Assembly: GCA_903890265.1 (NCBI GenBank)
Contig: CAITAM010000170.1
Coordinates: 1-10,509 of the forward strand
DNA length: 10,509 nucleotides
Origin: an uncultured Pseudomonadota bacterium
GTDB taxonomy: Bacteria; Pseudomonadota; Gammaproteobacteria; Steroidobacterales; Steroidobacteraceae
Direction: 5' to 3'
Shown piece by piece: positions 1 through 5,767 of the stretch; position 1 is the first letter of the stretch, and each line of letters starts with the position of its first letter. The position numbers and the translations under genes were made by a program. The notes beneath the pieces are model-generated. The model saw only the letters and a program-made list of their open reading frames with translations, searched no databases and was not told the origin of the DNA.

Positions 1-105
1 GCGAAAGCCCGCCGTGCTGACGTTCGCGAGGTTCTGCGCGATGATCGCCTGCGCCTGCATGATCTGCTTCGCACCGGTCATCGAGACGTAGAGAGCGCGG
101 TCCAT
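1..105 (-). CDS. flgF: FlgF, flagellar proximal rod protein (N-terminal part only)
   Basis: This is the first 35 codons of FlgF; the rest lies beyond the left edge of the window. FlgF is a rod protein of the flagellar basal body, exported by the flagellar type III system and assembled in the periplasm. The visible N-terminus begins MDRALYVSMTGAKQ and continues with QNLANVSTAGFR. This is the alpha-helical rod/hook signature shared by the axial proteins, and the MDRALYV opening is typical of FlgF. The ATG is preceded by a purine-rich AGGGGA Shine-Dalgarno-like stretch overlapping the end of flgE, and only 12 nt separate it from the flgE stop, so it is co-transcribed with flgBCDE. The identification is strong despite the truncation. 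Confidence 0.93.
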   Translation of the reverse strand, partial: MDRALYVSMTGAKQIMQAQAIIAQNLANVSTAGFR

Positions 106-117
106 GGCTCAGTCCCC

Positions 118-1416
118 TTAGCCTTGGATGCCGAGGATGGTCTGCGTGACCTGGTCGTTGGTCTTGATCATTTCGGAGTTGGCCTGGAAGGCCCGCTGCG
201 CCACGATCATGTTGACGAGTTCCTTGGTCAGATCGACGTTCGAGGCCTCGAGCGCGCCCGACTGGATGGCGCCGAGGTTCGAGCTGCCGGCGGTGCCCGA
301 GATCGGCGCACCCGAGGCGTAGGTCTGCTTCCACGCCGAGTTGCCGGTCGGCGCCAACCCTGCGGGGTTCGGGAAATTAGAGAGGGCGAGCTGGCCGACC
401 TCGATCGACTGGCCGTTGGTGTACGTCGCGCTGACGATGCCGCTCTTGTCGACGTTGATGCCGGACACCTGACCGGACGAGTAGCCGTTCTGGGTCAGCG
501 AGTTGACGCCGAACGGGCTGCCGAACTGGGTGGTGTTCTTGAAGTCGAAGTTCATCGACAGCGCCGCGGCCGCGTTGTTGAGCCCACCGGCTGCGACGCC
601 GAACGTCGCGACCGTGCTCGCGGCCGATCCGTTGACCTGCGTCAGTGCGCCGCTCGAATCGAACGTCAGGGTCGTTGGCGAGCCGCTGGTCGCCACGCCG
701 TCGACGGTCATGTAGACGTCCCAGGTGTTCGCAACCTGCTTGTAGGTCGGCGGGATCGTGGCCGGGGTCACCGCAGCGGTTTGCGGCACGAAGTAGAACG
801 AGCCCGTGTGCTGGTTGCCGAGCGAGTCGTACACCGAGGTCGAGGTGGTGCTCGTGTAAGTCGTGGGATCGGTGGGGCTGAACGTTGCGCCCGGGTTGGC
901 CGGGGGGCCGGCGACGGTCGTGTTGGCGGGCAGGTTGACCCCGACCGCCCCGGTGGACGTCGCAAGCGGCGCGTTCTGGGTCGGCGTCAGCTGCAGCGAC
1001 CCGAGGGCGCCCTGGTTGAAGCCACCACCCACCAGCGCCGGATAGGCCTGCACCTGCTGCCCCGAGCCGTTGACGAGGAAGCCGTTGCGATCGAGGCTGA
1101 ACGTGCCGTTTCGCGTGTACGACAGGCCTGTGCCGTCCTTGACGACGAAGAAGCCGTTGCCGTTCAGCGCGAGATCGAGGCTGTTGCCGGTCTGGCTGAT
1201 GTTGCCCTGCGTGAACTGCTGCTGGATCTGCTGCACGTTGACGCCCTCGCCGACGAGGTTGGCGCTCAGGTTCAGGGAGCCGGCGGCATAGACGTCCGAG
1301 AAGTCGGCGCGCGAGCCCTTGAAGCCCGTGGTGCCGGAGTTCGCGATGTTGTTGCCGATGACGTCGAGGTTGCTCGAGGCGGCATCGAGACCCGAGAGCG
1401 AGATTCCGAATGACAT
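118..1416 (-). CDS. flgE: FlgE, flagellar hook protein
   Basis: FlgE polymerises into the flexible hook joining the rod to the filament. The 432-residue length is ordinary for the family. The N-terminal rod/hook motif is seen at residues 5-35, including NNIANSGTTGFKGS and then DFSDVYA. SLDLALNGNGFFVV at about 79-92 is the conserved start of the D1 region. The C-terminus carries NVDLTKELVNMIVAQRAFQ and ends QTILGIQG, the typical helical C-terminus that pairs with the N-terminal helix in the hook tube. The middle (about 130-300) is rich in Thr, Ala, Gly and Pro, as expected for the variable surface-exposed D2 domain. The ATG start has an excellent Shine-Dalgarno (GGAGG, complement of 1423-1427) about 7 nt upstream. 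The gene lies between flgD and flgF in the flgB operon. Assignment is secure. Confidence 0.97.
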   Translation of the reverse strand: MSFGISLSGLDAASSNLDVIGNNIANSGTTGFKGSRADFSDVYAAGSLNLSANLVGEGVNVQQIQQQFTQGNISQTGNSLDLALNGNGFFVVKDGTGLSYTRNGTFSLDRNGFLVNGSGQQVQAYPALVGGGFNQGALGSLQLTPTQNAPLATSTGAVGVNLPANTTVAGPPANPGATFSPTDPTTYTSTTSTSVYDSLGNQHTGSFYFVPQTAAVTPATIPPTYKQVANTWDVYMTVDGVATSGSPTTLTFDSSGALTQVNGSAASTVATFGVAAGGLNNAAAALSMNFDFKNTTQFGSPFGVNSLTQNGYSSGQVSGINVDKSGIVSATYTNGQSIEVGQLALSNFPNPAGLAPTGNSAWKQTYASGAPISGTAGSSNLGAIQSGALEASNVDLTKELVNMIVAQRAFQANSEMIKTNDQVTQTILGIQG

Positions 1417-1497
1417 GGTGTACCTCCGAGTGCGGGTCCCGCCAGGCCTTGCGCCGGCATGGACCCTTGATGATTAGTGAGCTGCGGTGAGACCCGC

Positions 1498-2220
1498 CTA
1501 CTGCGCGATCTGCGTGACCGAGGAGAGCGGCACGTTGCCGACCCCGGCGACGTTCAGGGTGAGGCCGCCGGCCGAGCCGCCGCCGTTCAGCGTCACGCTC
1601 TGCACCTGGGCGGACACGAGCGTCGCGAGCGTGGTCTGGCTCTGGCCGTTCTGGACCTCGGCTTTGACCACGTAGTTGCCGGCCGGCGCGCTCTGCCCGG
1701 AGTTATCGGTGCCATCCCAGGTGAAGGAGGCGAGGCCCGCGCCCTGGGTGCCAAGCGGCAGGGTTTTCACCAGCGCACCCGCCGGGCTGAAGATCCCCAC
1801 CGTGACAGGGCCCGTCGTTCCGGTCGGCACCTGCACGGCGCCCGAGACTTTGCCGCCCGCGGCAAGCGTCGCGCTGCTGCTGTTCACCAGCACGCTGCGA
1901 CCGAGCAGGCTCGAGGCCTGCAGCGCCTGGTTGGACGTGAACGAGCTCGCGAGCGAGGAGAAAGAGGTGTTCAGCTGGTTGATACCGGTCACGGTGCCGA
2001 TTTGCGCGAGCTGCGCACTCATCTGCGACGTGTCGAGCGGCTGGGTCGGGTCCTGGTTCTTGAGCTGCGTCATCATCAGGTTCAGGAAGTCGATCGAGTT
2101 GATCGCGGCCGATGCGCTGCTGCTCGCGCTCGCGGCCGTGGCCGCCGGGGTGGTGCCGCTGGTCGGACTGCCGATGCCGGCAAACGGATTCGCCGCACTG
2201 GTCGTTGTGGTGGTGGTCAT
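1498..2220 (-). CDS. flgD: FlgD, flagellar hook-assembly (hook cap) protein
   Basis: FlgD forms the temporary cap at the tip of the growing hook that lets FlgE subunits fold into place; it is replaced by FlgK. The 240-residue protein shows the diagnostic N-terminal motif FLNLMMTQLKNQDP at residues 45-58, followed by DTSQMSAQLAQI and GINQLN. The C-terminal half contains a FlgD Ig-like/Tudor-like region, seen as FTWDGTDNSGQSAPAGNY, a typical FLN-type FlgD Ig signature. The N-terminus (MTTTTTT, then a Ser/Ala/Thr-rich linker to about residue 40) is low complexity and probably unstructured, as usual for an export signal. Its Shine-Dalgarno is weaker than that of flgE. An 81-nt gap separates it from flgE, longer than the other gaps of the operon, and no clear promoter was seen there. 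Confidence 0.96.
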   Translation of the reverse strand: MTTTTTTSAANPFAGIGSPTSGTTPAATAASASSSASAAINSIDFLNLMMTQLKNQDPTQPLDTSQMSAQLAQIGTVTGINQLNTSFSSLASSFTSNQALQASSLLGRSVLVNSSSATLAAGGKVSGAVQVPTGTTGPVTVGIFSPAGALVKTLPLGTQGAGLASFTWDGTDNSGQSAPAGNYVVKAEVQNGQSQTTLATLVSAQVQSVTLNGGGSAGGLTLNVAGVGNVPLSSVTQIAQ

Positions 2221-2243
2221 CTCGTGCCGCCTTCAGTCTGGGT

Positions 2244-2663
2244 TTAGTGACCGAGCTGCAGCGTTTTCAGCAGCAGGTCGCGGGCCGTGGTCATGACCTC
2301 GACGTTGCCCTGGAAGGAACGCGAGGCGGAAATCATGTTGGTCATCTCTTCGATCGGATTGACGTTCGAGCTGTAGACGTAGCCCGAGGGGTCGGCCAGC
2401 GGATGGTCCGGCTGGTAGCGGCGCGCCGGGGTCTGGGTCGACTCCAGGATGCCGAGGACCTTGACGCCGGACGAGGCCGGCGTCGAGGAGCCCATGGCGT
2501 CCGCGAGCATGGTCTGGAAGACCGGGTGCCGGGCGCGGTACGCGCCCTGCGCGGAGCTCGCGACCGAATCGGAGTTGGCAAGGTTCGATGCGGTGACGTT
2601 CAGCCGCACCGACTGCGCGGTCATTGCCGAGCCCGACACGTTGAAGATGTTCAGCAGTGACAT
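2244..2663 (-). CDS. flgC: FlgC, flagellar proximal rod protein
   Basis: FlgC is one of the proximal rod subunits that build the periplasmic drive shaft. The 139 residues match the normal family length. The N-terminal rod motif is at residues 21-34 (LNVTASNLANSDSV). The family-specific segment PDHPLADPSGYV is at 85-96, and the C-terminal helix at 103-137 contains EEMTNMISASRSFQ and ends LLKTLQLGH. The ATG start is preceded by a good purine-rich ribosome-binding site (AGAGGAG then GAGGG within 18 nt upstream). It sits 21 nt after the flgB stop and 23 nt before the flgD start, so the three genes clearly share an mRNA. Confidence 0.97.
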   Translation of the reverse strand: MSLLNIFNVSGSAMTAQSVRLNVTASNLANSDSVASSAQGAYRARHPVFQTMLADAMGSSTPASSGVKVLGILESTQTPARRYQPDHPLADPSGYVYSSNVNPIEEMTNMISASRSFQGNVEVMTTARDLLLKTLQLGH

Positions 2664-2684
2664 GGTCCCTCTACTCCTCTGCCC

Positions 2685-3077
2685 TTACTGGCCGCTGATG
2701 GCGAGGTTGAGCTGGCTGATCTGGCTGTTGATGAAGCCGAGCGAGGCCTGGTAGTGGACGGCGTTCTCGGCAAACTTCGACTGCTCGATGCCGACTTCCA
2801 CGGTGTTGCCGTCGAGGGCGGGCTGGAACGGCACGCGGTACTTGAGGTCGGTCATGGACGCCGCGTCATCCGCGGTCGGGATGTGCATGGCGCGGGTGGT
2901 TGCGAGCGGCAGCGTGCCGCGCTCGGCCCCGGCCATGGTCGCGGCGAAGTCGAAATCACGCGACTTGTAGTTCGGCGTGTCGGCGTTGGCGATGTTGGTC
3001 GCCAGCACCGAGACCCGCTCGCCGCGGAGCATCAGGGCCTTCTCGTGCACGCCGAAGAGGTTGGACAGCTGGTTCAC
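2685..3077 (-). CDS. flgB: FlgB, flagellar proximal rod protein (GTG start)
   Basis: FlgB is the first rod subunit distal to the MS-ring/FliE adaptor and the first gene of this operon. The 130-residue protein starts VNQLSNLFGVHEKAL; the core motif NIANADTPNYKSRDF (28-42) is the hallmark of FlgB, and the C-terminal helix (about 96-125) includes KFAENAVHYQASL. The open frame continues upstream, but the extension is low-complexity and non-homologous. I choose the GTG at 3077, which lies 8 nt downstream of a GGGAG Shine-Dalgarno and begins exactly where FlgB proteins begin. A sigma-54 promoter lies about 50 nt upstream, giving a predicted leader of about 40 nt. Confidence 0.96.
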   Translation of the reverse strand: MNQLSNLFGVHEKALMLRGERVSVLATNIANADTPNYKSRDFDFAATMAGAERGTLPLATTRAMHIPTADDAASMTDLKYRVPFQPALDGNTVEVGIEQSKFAENAVHYQASLGFINSQISQLNLAISGQ

Positions 3078-3127
3078 GTCGTGGACTCCCTTGCCGGGCG
3101 GGCCATGCCCCGCCGCAAGGTAAGCAA

Positions 3128-3143
3128 AGCAATTACCGTGCCA
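3128..3143 (-). promoter_or_regulatory. Sigma-54 (RpoN) promoter of the flgB operon
   Basis: Read on the minus strand the sequence is TGGCACGGTAATTGCT. It matches the sigma-54 consensus TGGCAC-N5-TTGC exactly, with the obligatory GG and GC dinucleotides separated by exactly 10 nt. The predicted transcription start is near 3117, about 40 nt before the flgB GTG. In polar-flagellate gammaproteobacteria such as Pseudomonas and Vibrio, rod-hook operons are sigma-54 class genes driven by an enhancer-binding protein (FleQ/FleR or FlrA/FlrC type). That part is family knowledge; no activator site could be identified here. Confidence 0.88.
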
Positions 3144-3515
3144 GCGGCAGCCGCGCCGGTGGGGCCGCGCAAAAAAGAGCGGAATAGCCGCGGATTTTCG
3201 CGCTGCCGCCCGGCCACAGCGCGTCTCGCCGCGTGGCCCCGGCGGCGGCGGATGACGGCCGTGCCGCCACGCCGGCGGCAAGGCCTCACCGCCCGCGGCA
3301 AAGCGGGGCCGGTCGCGCGGGCCTGTCGCGCCGAGCCGGCCGAGACCGGCGACCCGCCAGCGCCGGACGCCGCGCGCAAGGTCGCACGGCGCCTGAACGT
3401 TGACGGCGGGCGGCAGCGCCACGCGCGCGGCGTCAGGAATCCGTCACCCGCGGCCGCGCCCGGCCTCGGTAACCCGCCGGATTTCAAGGGACTGGGGATG
3501 ACGCGCCACTGGCGA
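3144..3515. other. Gene-free divergent control region between flgB and flgA
   Basis: No convincing gene is visible. The frames that stay open here are Arg/Pro/Ala-rich readings of very GC-rich DNA without recognisable domains or ribosome-binding sites. The region should hold activator (enhancer) sites for the flgB sigma-54 promoter and perhaps for flgA. One feature stands out: a short A-tract (about 3171-3176) some 30 nt upstream of the -24 element of the flgB promoter, in otherwise GC-rich sequence. It could aid DNA bending or polymerase binding. I found no clear IHF or FleQ consensus. Confidence 0.5.
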
Positions 3516-3541
3516 ACGGATGGCACGGACCGTGCATCCGT
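3516..3541 (+). promoter_or_regulatory. Inverted repeat with sigma-54-like element before flgA
   Basis: The arms ACGGATGGCACGG (3516-3528) and CCGTGCATCCGT (3530-3541) are reverse complements apart from one extra G in the left arm, around a single central A. Within it TGGCACG (3521-3527), four bases, then GTGCA (3532-3536) resemble a sigma-54 promoter. GG and GC keep the exact 10-nt spacing, with one mismatch in the -12 TTGC. It could be the flgA promoter, with a start near 3547, practically at the ATG at 3550. Otherwise it could be an operator for a dimeric regulator of the divergent region. It overlaps an alternative upstream ATG at 3520, so if translation started there it would merely be coding sequence. 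The symmetry is certain; the function is inferred. Confidence 0.5.
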
Positions 3542-3549
3542 CCCAGCGC

Positions 3550-4308
3550 ATGGACCGTTTCCGCCCGCTCGCGCCGTCGCCTGTCGCCCGGACGCTGCTG
3601 CCGCTCGTGTCGCTGCTCGCGCTCCTCGCGGCCGCGGATGGCGCGCGGGCGGACGTGGCGGACACGGCCGATCACGTGCAGCCGGTGGCGAGCATCGAGC
3701 GCACGGCGAAAACCGTGGCCGCCGCCGCGGCCGCCACGGACCCCGCGAGCGTCGAGGTCCACTCGCTCGATCCGCGGCTGCGCTACCCCGCCTGCCTGCG
3801 GCCGCTGGACGGCAGCCTGGCCCCCGGCATGCGCAACGGGGCGAGAATGACCGTCGAGGTCCGCTGCGACGAGCCGAAATGGCGGCTCTACCTGGGCGTC
3901 ACGCTGCACACCGTCGAGCGCGTGGTCGTGGCCAGCCGCCCGCTCTCACGCCAGACCGTGCTCGGTCCGGACGACCTGCAGGTCGTCGAGCGGGAGCTCG
4001 GCGCGCTGCCGGGCGGCTTCTACAAGAGTCCCGAGGCGCTCTACGGCACGCTGACCTCGCGGATCGTCGGCACCGGCGAGATCCTCACGCCGCAGTTGAT
4101 CGAGGTCCCGCCGCTGATCCGCCGCGGCCAGCAGGTGACGGTCCTCGCCCGCACCGGGGCGCTCGAGGTACGCCAGACGGGCATGGCGCTCGCGGACGCG
4201 GGGCTCGCGCAGCGGATCCGGGTGCAGACCGGCAGCGGCGGCCCGGGCGGGCGACCGGTCGAGGCGGTTGTCCGTGCGCCGGACCTCGTCGAGGTGGCGC
4301 TGCCGTGA
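3550..4308 (+). CDS. flgA: FlgA, periplasmic chaperone for flagellar P-ring assembly
   Basis: FlgA is a secreted chaperone that helps FlgI assemble into the P-ring around the rod. From the ATG at 3550 it is 252 residues. It has a Sec signal peptide (basic start MDRFRP, hydrophobic core TLLPLVSLLALLAAA, probable cleavage after GARA at about residue 34). A conserved Cys pair (C82 in YPACLRPL, C106 in VEVRCDEP) probably forms a disulfide. An SAF-type domain covers about 122-184 (SRPLSRQTVLGPDDL), and the C-terminal beta domain starts at PPLIRRGQQVTVLAR (187-201). An in-frame ATG at 3520 would add ten residues, but those codons lie inside a promoter-like inverted repeat. Neither start has a strong Shine-Dalgarno, so the start is uncertain. 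It is divergent from flgB, as in many gammaproteobacteria. Confidence 0.93.
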   Translation: MDRFRPLAPSPVARTLLPLVSLLALLAAADGARADVADTADHVQPVASIERTAKTVAAAAAATDPASVEVHSLDPRLRYPACLRPLDGSLAPGMRNGARMTVEVRCDEPKWRLYLGVTLHTVERVVVASRPLSRQTVLGPDDLQVVERELGALPGGFYKSPEALYGTLTSRIVGTGEILTPQLIEVPPLIRRGQQVTVLARTGALEVRQTGMALADAGLAQRIRVQTGSGGPGGRPVEAVVRAPDLVEVALP

Positions 4309-4355
4309 GACCGGTCACGGCGCTCAAGTCGCGGCGCGCGCCGCCGATGCTTGGC

Positions 4356-4373
4356 CCGGGCGGTAATGCCCGG
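4356..4373 (+). terminator. Hairpin between flgA and flgM
   Basis: The arms CCGGGC and GCCCGG flank the six-base loop GGTAAT, about 50 nt after the flgA stop and 40 nt before the flgM promoter. No T-tract follows, so it is not a canonical intrinsic terminator. It may be an attenuating or mRNA-stabilising structure that partly separates flgA from flgM transcription. Confidence 0.3.
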
Positions 4374-4410
4374 CGACGCAACGCTCGCTGCACTAGTTCA
4401 CATATTTGGC

Positions 4411-4437
4411 TAAAGTTTCCCCGTAAGACGACGATAG
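4411..4437 (+). promoter_or_regulatory. Sigma-28 (FliA) promoter of flgM
   Basis: The sequence reads TAAAGTTT, 11 bases, then GACGATAG. The enterobacterial FliA consensus is TAAAGTTT-N11-GCCGATAA, so the -35 matches 8/8, the spacing is exact and the -10 matches 6/8. Transcription should start near 4444, giving a leader of about 30 nt before the flgM ATG. A sigma-28 promoter before flgM is the expected feedback: once the hook is finished and FlgM is exported, free FliA makes more FlgM and FlgN. Confidence 0.88.
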
Positions 4438-4474
4438 CGTGGGCATGGCCTAAGGGCTTCTGGAGAACTGGATC

Positions 4475-4789
4475 ATGAGCAACACCATCGATGGGATCGG
4501 ACCGTCGACAGCGGGCGTCTCGGGCGGCGGCCGAACCTCGGGCGTCGCCGCGACGCCGCCGACCAACGCCGCCACGACCGGCAGCGCGGCGCAGAACAGT
4601 GGCGACACGGCCACCGTGTCGACCATCGCGCGGACGCTGCAGAAGCTCGGCGCGGCGGTGGATCAGAGTTCGGGCGTGGACACCGTGAAGGTGGCCGCGC
4701 TGCAGACCGCGATCGCGAACGGCACCTACCAGCCCGATTCGAGCGCCATTGCGTCGGCGCTGCTCGCCACGCAGAACGAGGGCGGCTGA
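4475..4789 (+). CDS. flgM: FlgM, anti-sigma-28 factor
   Basis: FlgM binds and inhibits the flagellar sigma factor FliA until hook completion, when it is secreted through the hook-basal body. The 104-residue length is typical. The N-terminal half is Gly/Ser/Thr/Ala-rich and looks disordered, as known for FlgM. The C-terminal part (about 46-99) carries the sigma-binding helices, with VDTVKVAALQTAIANGTY (68-85), which is the family signature, followed by SSAIASALLA. A Shine-Dalgarno GGAG lies about 10 nt before the ATG, and a sigma-28 promoter lies upstream. The gene is followed at 25 nt by flgN. Confidence 0.94.
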   Translation: MSNTIDGIGPSTAGVSGGGRTSGVAATPPTNAATTGSAAQNSGDTATVSTIARTLQKLGAAVDQSSGVDTVKVAALQTAIANGTYQPDSSAIASALLATQNEGG

Positions 4790-4814
4790 CGCCGCCACGG
4801 GATAAGGAGCGACG

Positions 4815-5306
4815 ATGGATGCGCAGTCGCTGAATGCCCTGAACGTCGTGCTCGGCCGCCAGCTCGCGGCCGCGACGAAACTCGAGGCGCTGCTCGCGCG
4901 CGAGCGTGGCCTGCTGACCGGCGGCGACGCCGCCGCGGTCGAGGCCGTCGCCGCCGAGAAAACCGCCCTCCTGAACGAGATCGAGACCCTCGAGACCGAC
5001 CGGCGCCGCGTGCTCGCGATTGCCGGCGTCGGCGCCAATGCCGCGGCGATGGAACGGCTGCTCGGCGGCCGCCTCGCGGTCGCCGCGAGCGTCGTGCAGG
5101 AGACCGCCCGCCTGTGGCGCGGCCTCGTCGCCGCAATGGAGCGCTGCCGCGACGGCAACGACGTCAACGGCGCGATCGTCGGCCTCAAGCAGCGCCAGGT
5201 ACGCCAGCTGCTGAACATGCTGCGCACCGGCCGCGAGGACGACCTCACCTACGGCCCGGCCGGCCGGTCGGGCTCGGGCAGCGCGCGCGGACTGGCGCGG
5301 GCCTAG
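4815..5306 (+). CDS. flgN: FlgN, export chaperone for hook-filament junction proteins
   Basis: FlgN is a cytoplasmic type III export chaperone for FlgK and FlgL. The 163-residue protein is almost entirely predicted alpha helix with heptad-like Leu/Ala spacing: residues 7-60 (LGRQLAAATKLEALLARER) and about 78-138. The C-terminal signature DVNGAIVGLKQRQVRQLLNM (116-135), followed by LTYGPAGRS, is the FlgN family motif combining an N-G pair and a YGP-G element. A strong AAGGAG Shine-Dalgarno lies 6 nt before the ATG. Position right after flgM agrees with the conserved flgMN pair. The short Gly/Ser/Arg-rich tail (about 149-163) is probably disordered. Confidence 0.92.
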   Translation: MDAQSLNALNVVLGRQLAAATKLEALLARERGLLTGGDAAAVEAVAAEKTALLNEIETLETDRRRVLAIAGVGANAAAMERLLGGRLAVAASVVQETARLWRGLVAAMERCRDGNDVNGAIVGLKQRQVRQLLNMLRTGREDDLTYGPAGRSGSGSARGLARA

Positions 5307-5332
5307 CAGACACCTTACCGGGGCAACGCACC

Positions 5333-5542
5333 ATGCTGGTCCTCAGCCGCCGCGCCGACGAATCGATCGTGATTCAGCCCGCCGAGGGCACCGATCAGCA
5401 CATGACGCTGGCGGAGCTCTTTGCCGCGGGGCCGATCCAGATCACCCTGCTGGGCGGCAGTGGCCGGCGCGTCAAGGTGGGCATCGATGCCCCCTCGCAG
5501 CTGTCGATCCGCCGCAAGGACGAGCCGGGCGACGCCACCTGA
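5333..5542 (+). CDS. CsrA/RsmA-like RNA-binding protein with an internal insertion
   Basis: This 69-residue protein resembles the post-transcriptional regulator CsrA. The beta-1 strand MLVLSRRADESIVI aligns with canonical MLILTRRVGETLMI. The later part from PIQITLLGGSG through RRVKVGIDAP and LSIRRKDE aligns with beta-2 to beta-5, including the GxxG turn and the RNA-contacting arginine (R61 here, R44 in E. coli CsrA). Between them about 17 extra residues (15-34, with helix-like MTLAELFAAG) are inserted. Only 8 residues follow R61, so the usual C-terminal helix is largely absent. Positions 45 and 46 of CsrA (Glu-Glu) are Lys-Asp here. The Shine-Dalgarno is weak. It starts 26 nt after flgN, probably in the same transcript. 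A role in flagellar mRNA control is inferred from context; the name csrA is withheld because the cell may have a canonical copy elsewhere. Confidence 0.82.
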   Translation: MLVLSRRADESIVIQPAEGTDQHMTLAELFAAGPIQITLLGGSGRRVKVGIDAPSQLSIRRKDEPGDAT

Positions 5543-5545
5543 CTG

Positions 5546-5573
5546 GCGAGAAGCCGGCGGCCCGCCGGCTCGC
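5546..5573 (+). terminator. Strong GC-rich hairpin after the CsrA-like gene
   Basis: An inner perfect stem GCCGGCGG/CCGCCGGC (5553-5560 and 5562-5569) lies within outer pairing GCGAG (5546-5550) with CTCGC (5569-5573). It begins 4 nt after the stop codon. It probably marks the 3' end of the flgM-flgN-csrA-like mRNA. No T-run follows directly, so it could be a Rho-independent structure of weak type or a 3'-end stabiliser. Confidence 0.5.
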
Positions 5574-5641
5574 ACCCCCCACTCCGCCCGCCCAATCCCC
5601 GGCGCACTGACCGGAAAGCGTCCGTCCCGTTGCCGCCCCGC

Positions 5642-5670
5642 TTGCGAATATCGGAATTCTTTGACATAAT
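5642..5670 (+). promoter_or_regulatory. Sigma-70-like promoter for the PilZ gene
   Basis: The -35-like TTGCGA (5642-5647) and -10-like CATAAT (5665-5670) are separated by exactly 17 nt. They lie in an AT-rich island (about 5644-5710) unlike the surrounding GC-rich DNA. The predicted leader to the PilZ ATG is about 90 nt. A TTGACA hexamer overlaps the -10 (5661-5666), but no good -10 follows it at the right distance. The site shows the PilZ gene can be transcribed separately from the flagellar genes upstream. Confidence 0.5.
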
Positions 5671-5767
5671 AATCGGCCGTCCTTTTTTTAGCGTTTTCCT
5701 CAGGCATACTGTACGAGTGGTGGCCGTTTCCAGGCCGCCGGCACGAGCGATAACACCGGGGAATGGC

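Noticed and set aside
124..1413. Long plus-strand open frame opposite flgE (429 codons)
   Set aside because: It is an Arg/Gly/Ala/Val/Asp-rich reading of GC-rich antisense DNA without any domain; flgE on the other strand is unmistakable.
1432..1497. GCGGGTC / GACCCGC inverted repeat in the flgD-flgE gap
   Set aside because: Seven-bp arms 52 nt apart in GC-rich DNA are expected by chance; no promoter or terminator signature accompanies them.
3074..3526. Minus-strand frame in the flgB-flgA gap (150 codons)
   Set aside because: Arg/Ala/Pro-rich, no domain, no ribosome-binding site, and it covers the flgB sigma-54 promoter.
2754..4478. Long plus-strand open frame crossing flgB, the control region and flgA (574 codons)
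   Set aside because: It runs through two well-identified genes in wrong frames and reads as low-complexity Arg/Gly/Ala; an effect of high GC.
5683..5689. T-run of seven as the tail of an intrinsic terminator
   Set aside because: No stable stem directly precedes it, and the strong hairpin at 5546-5573 is over 100 nt away.
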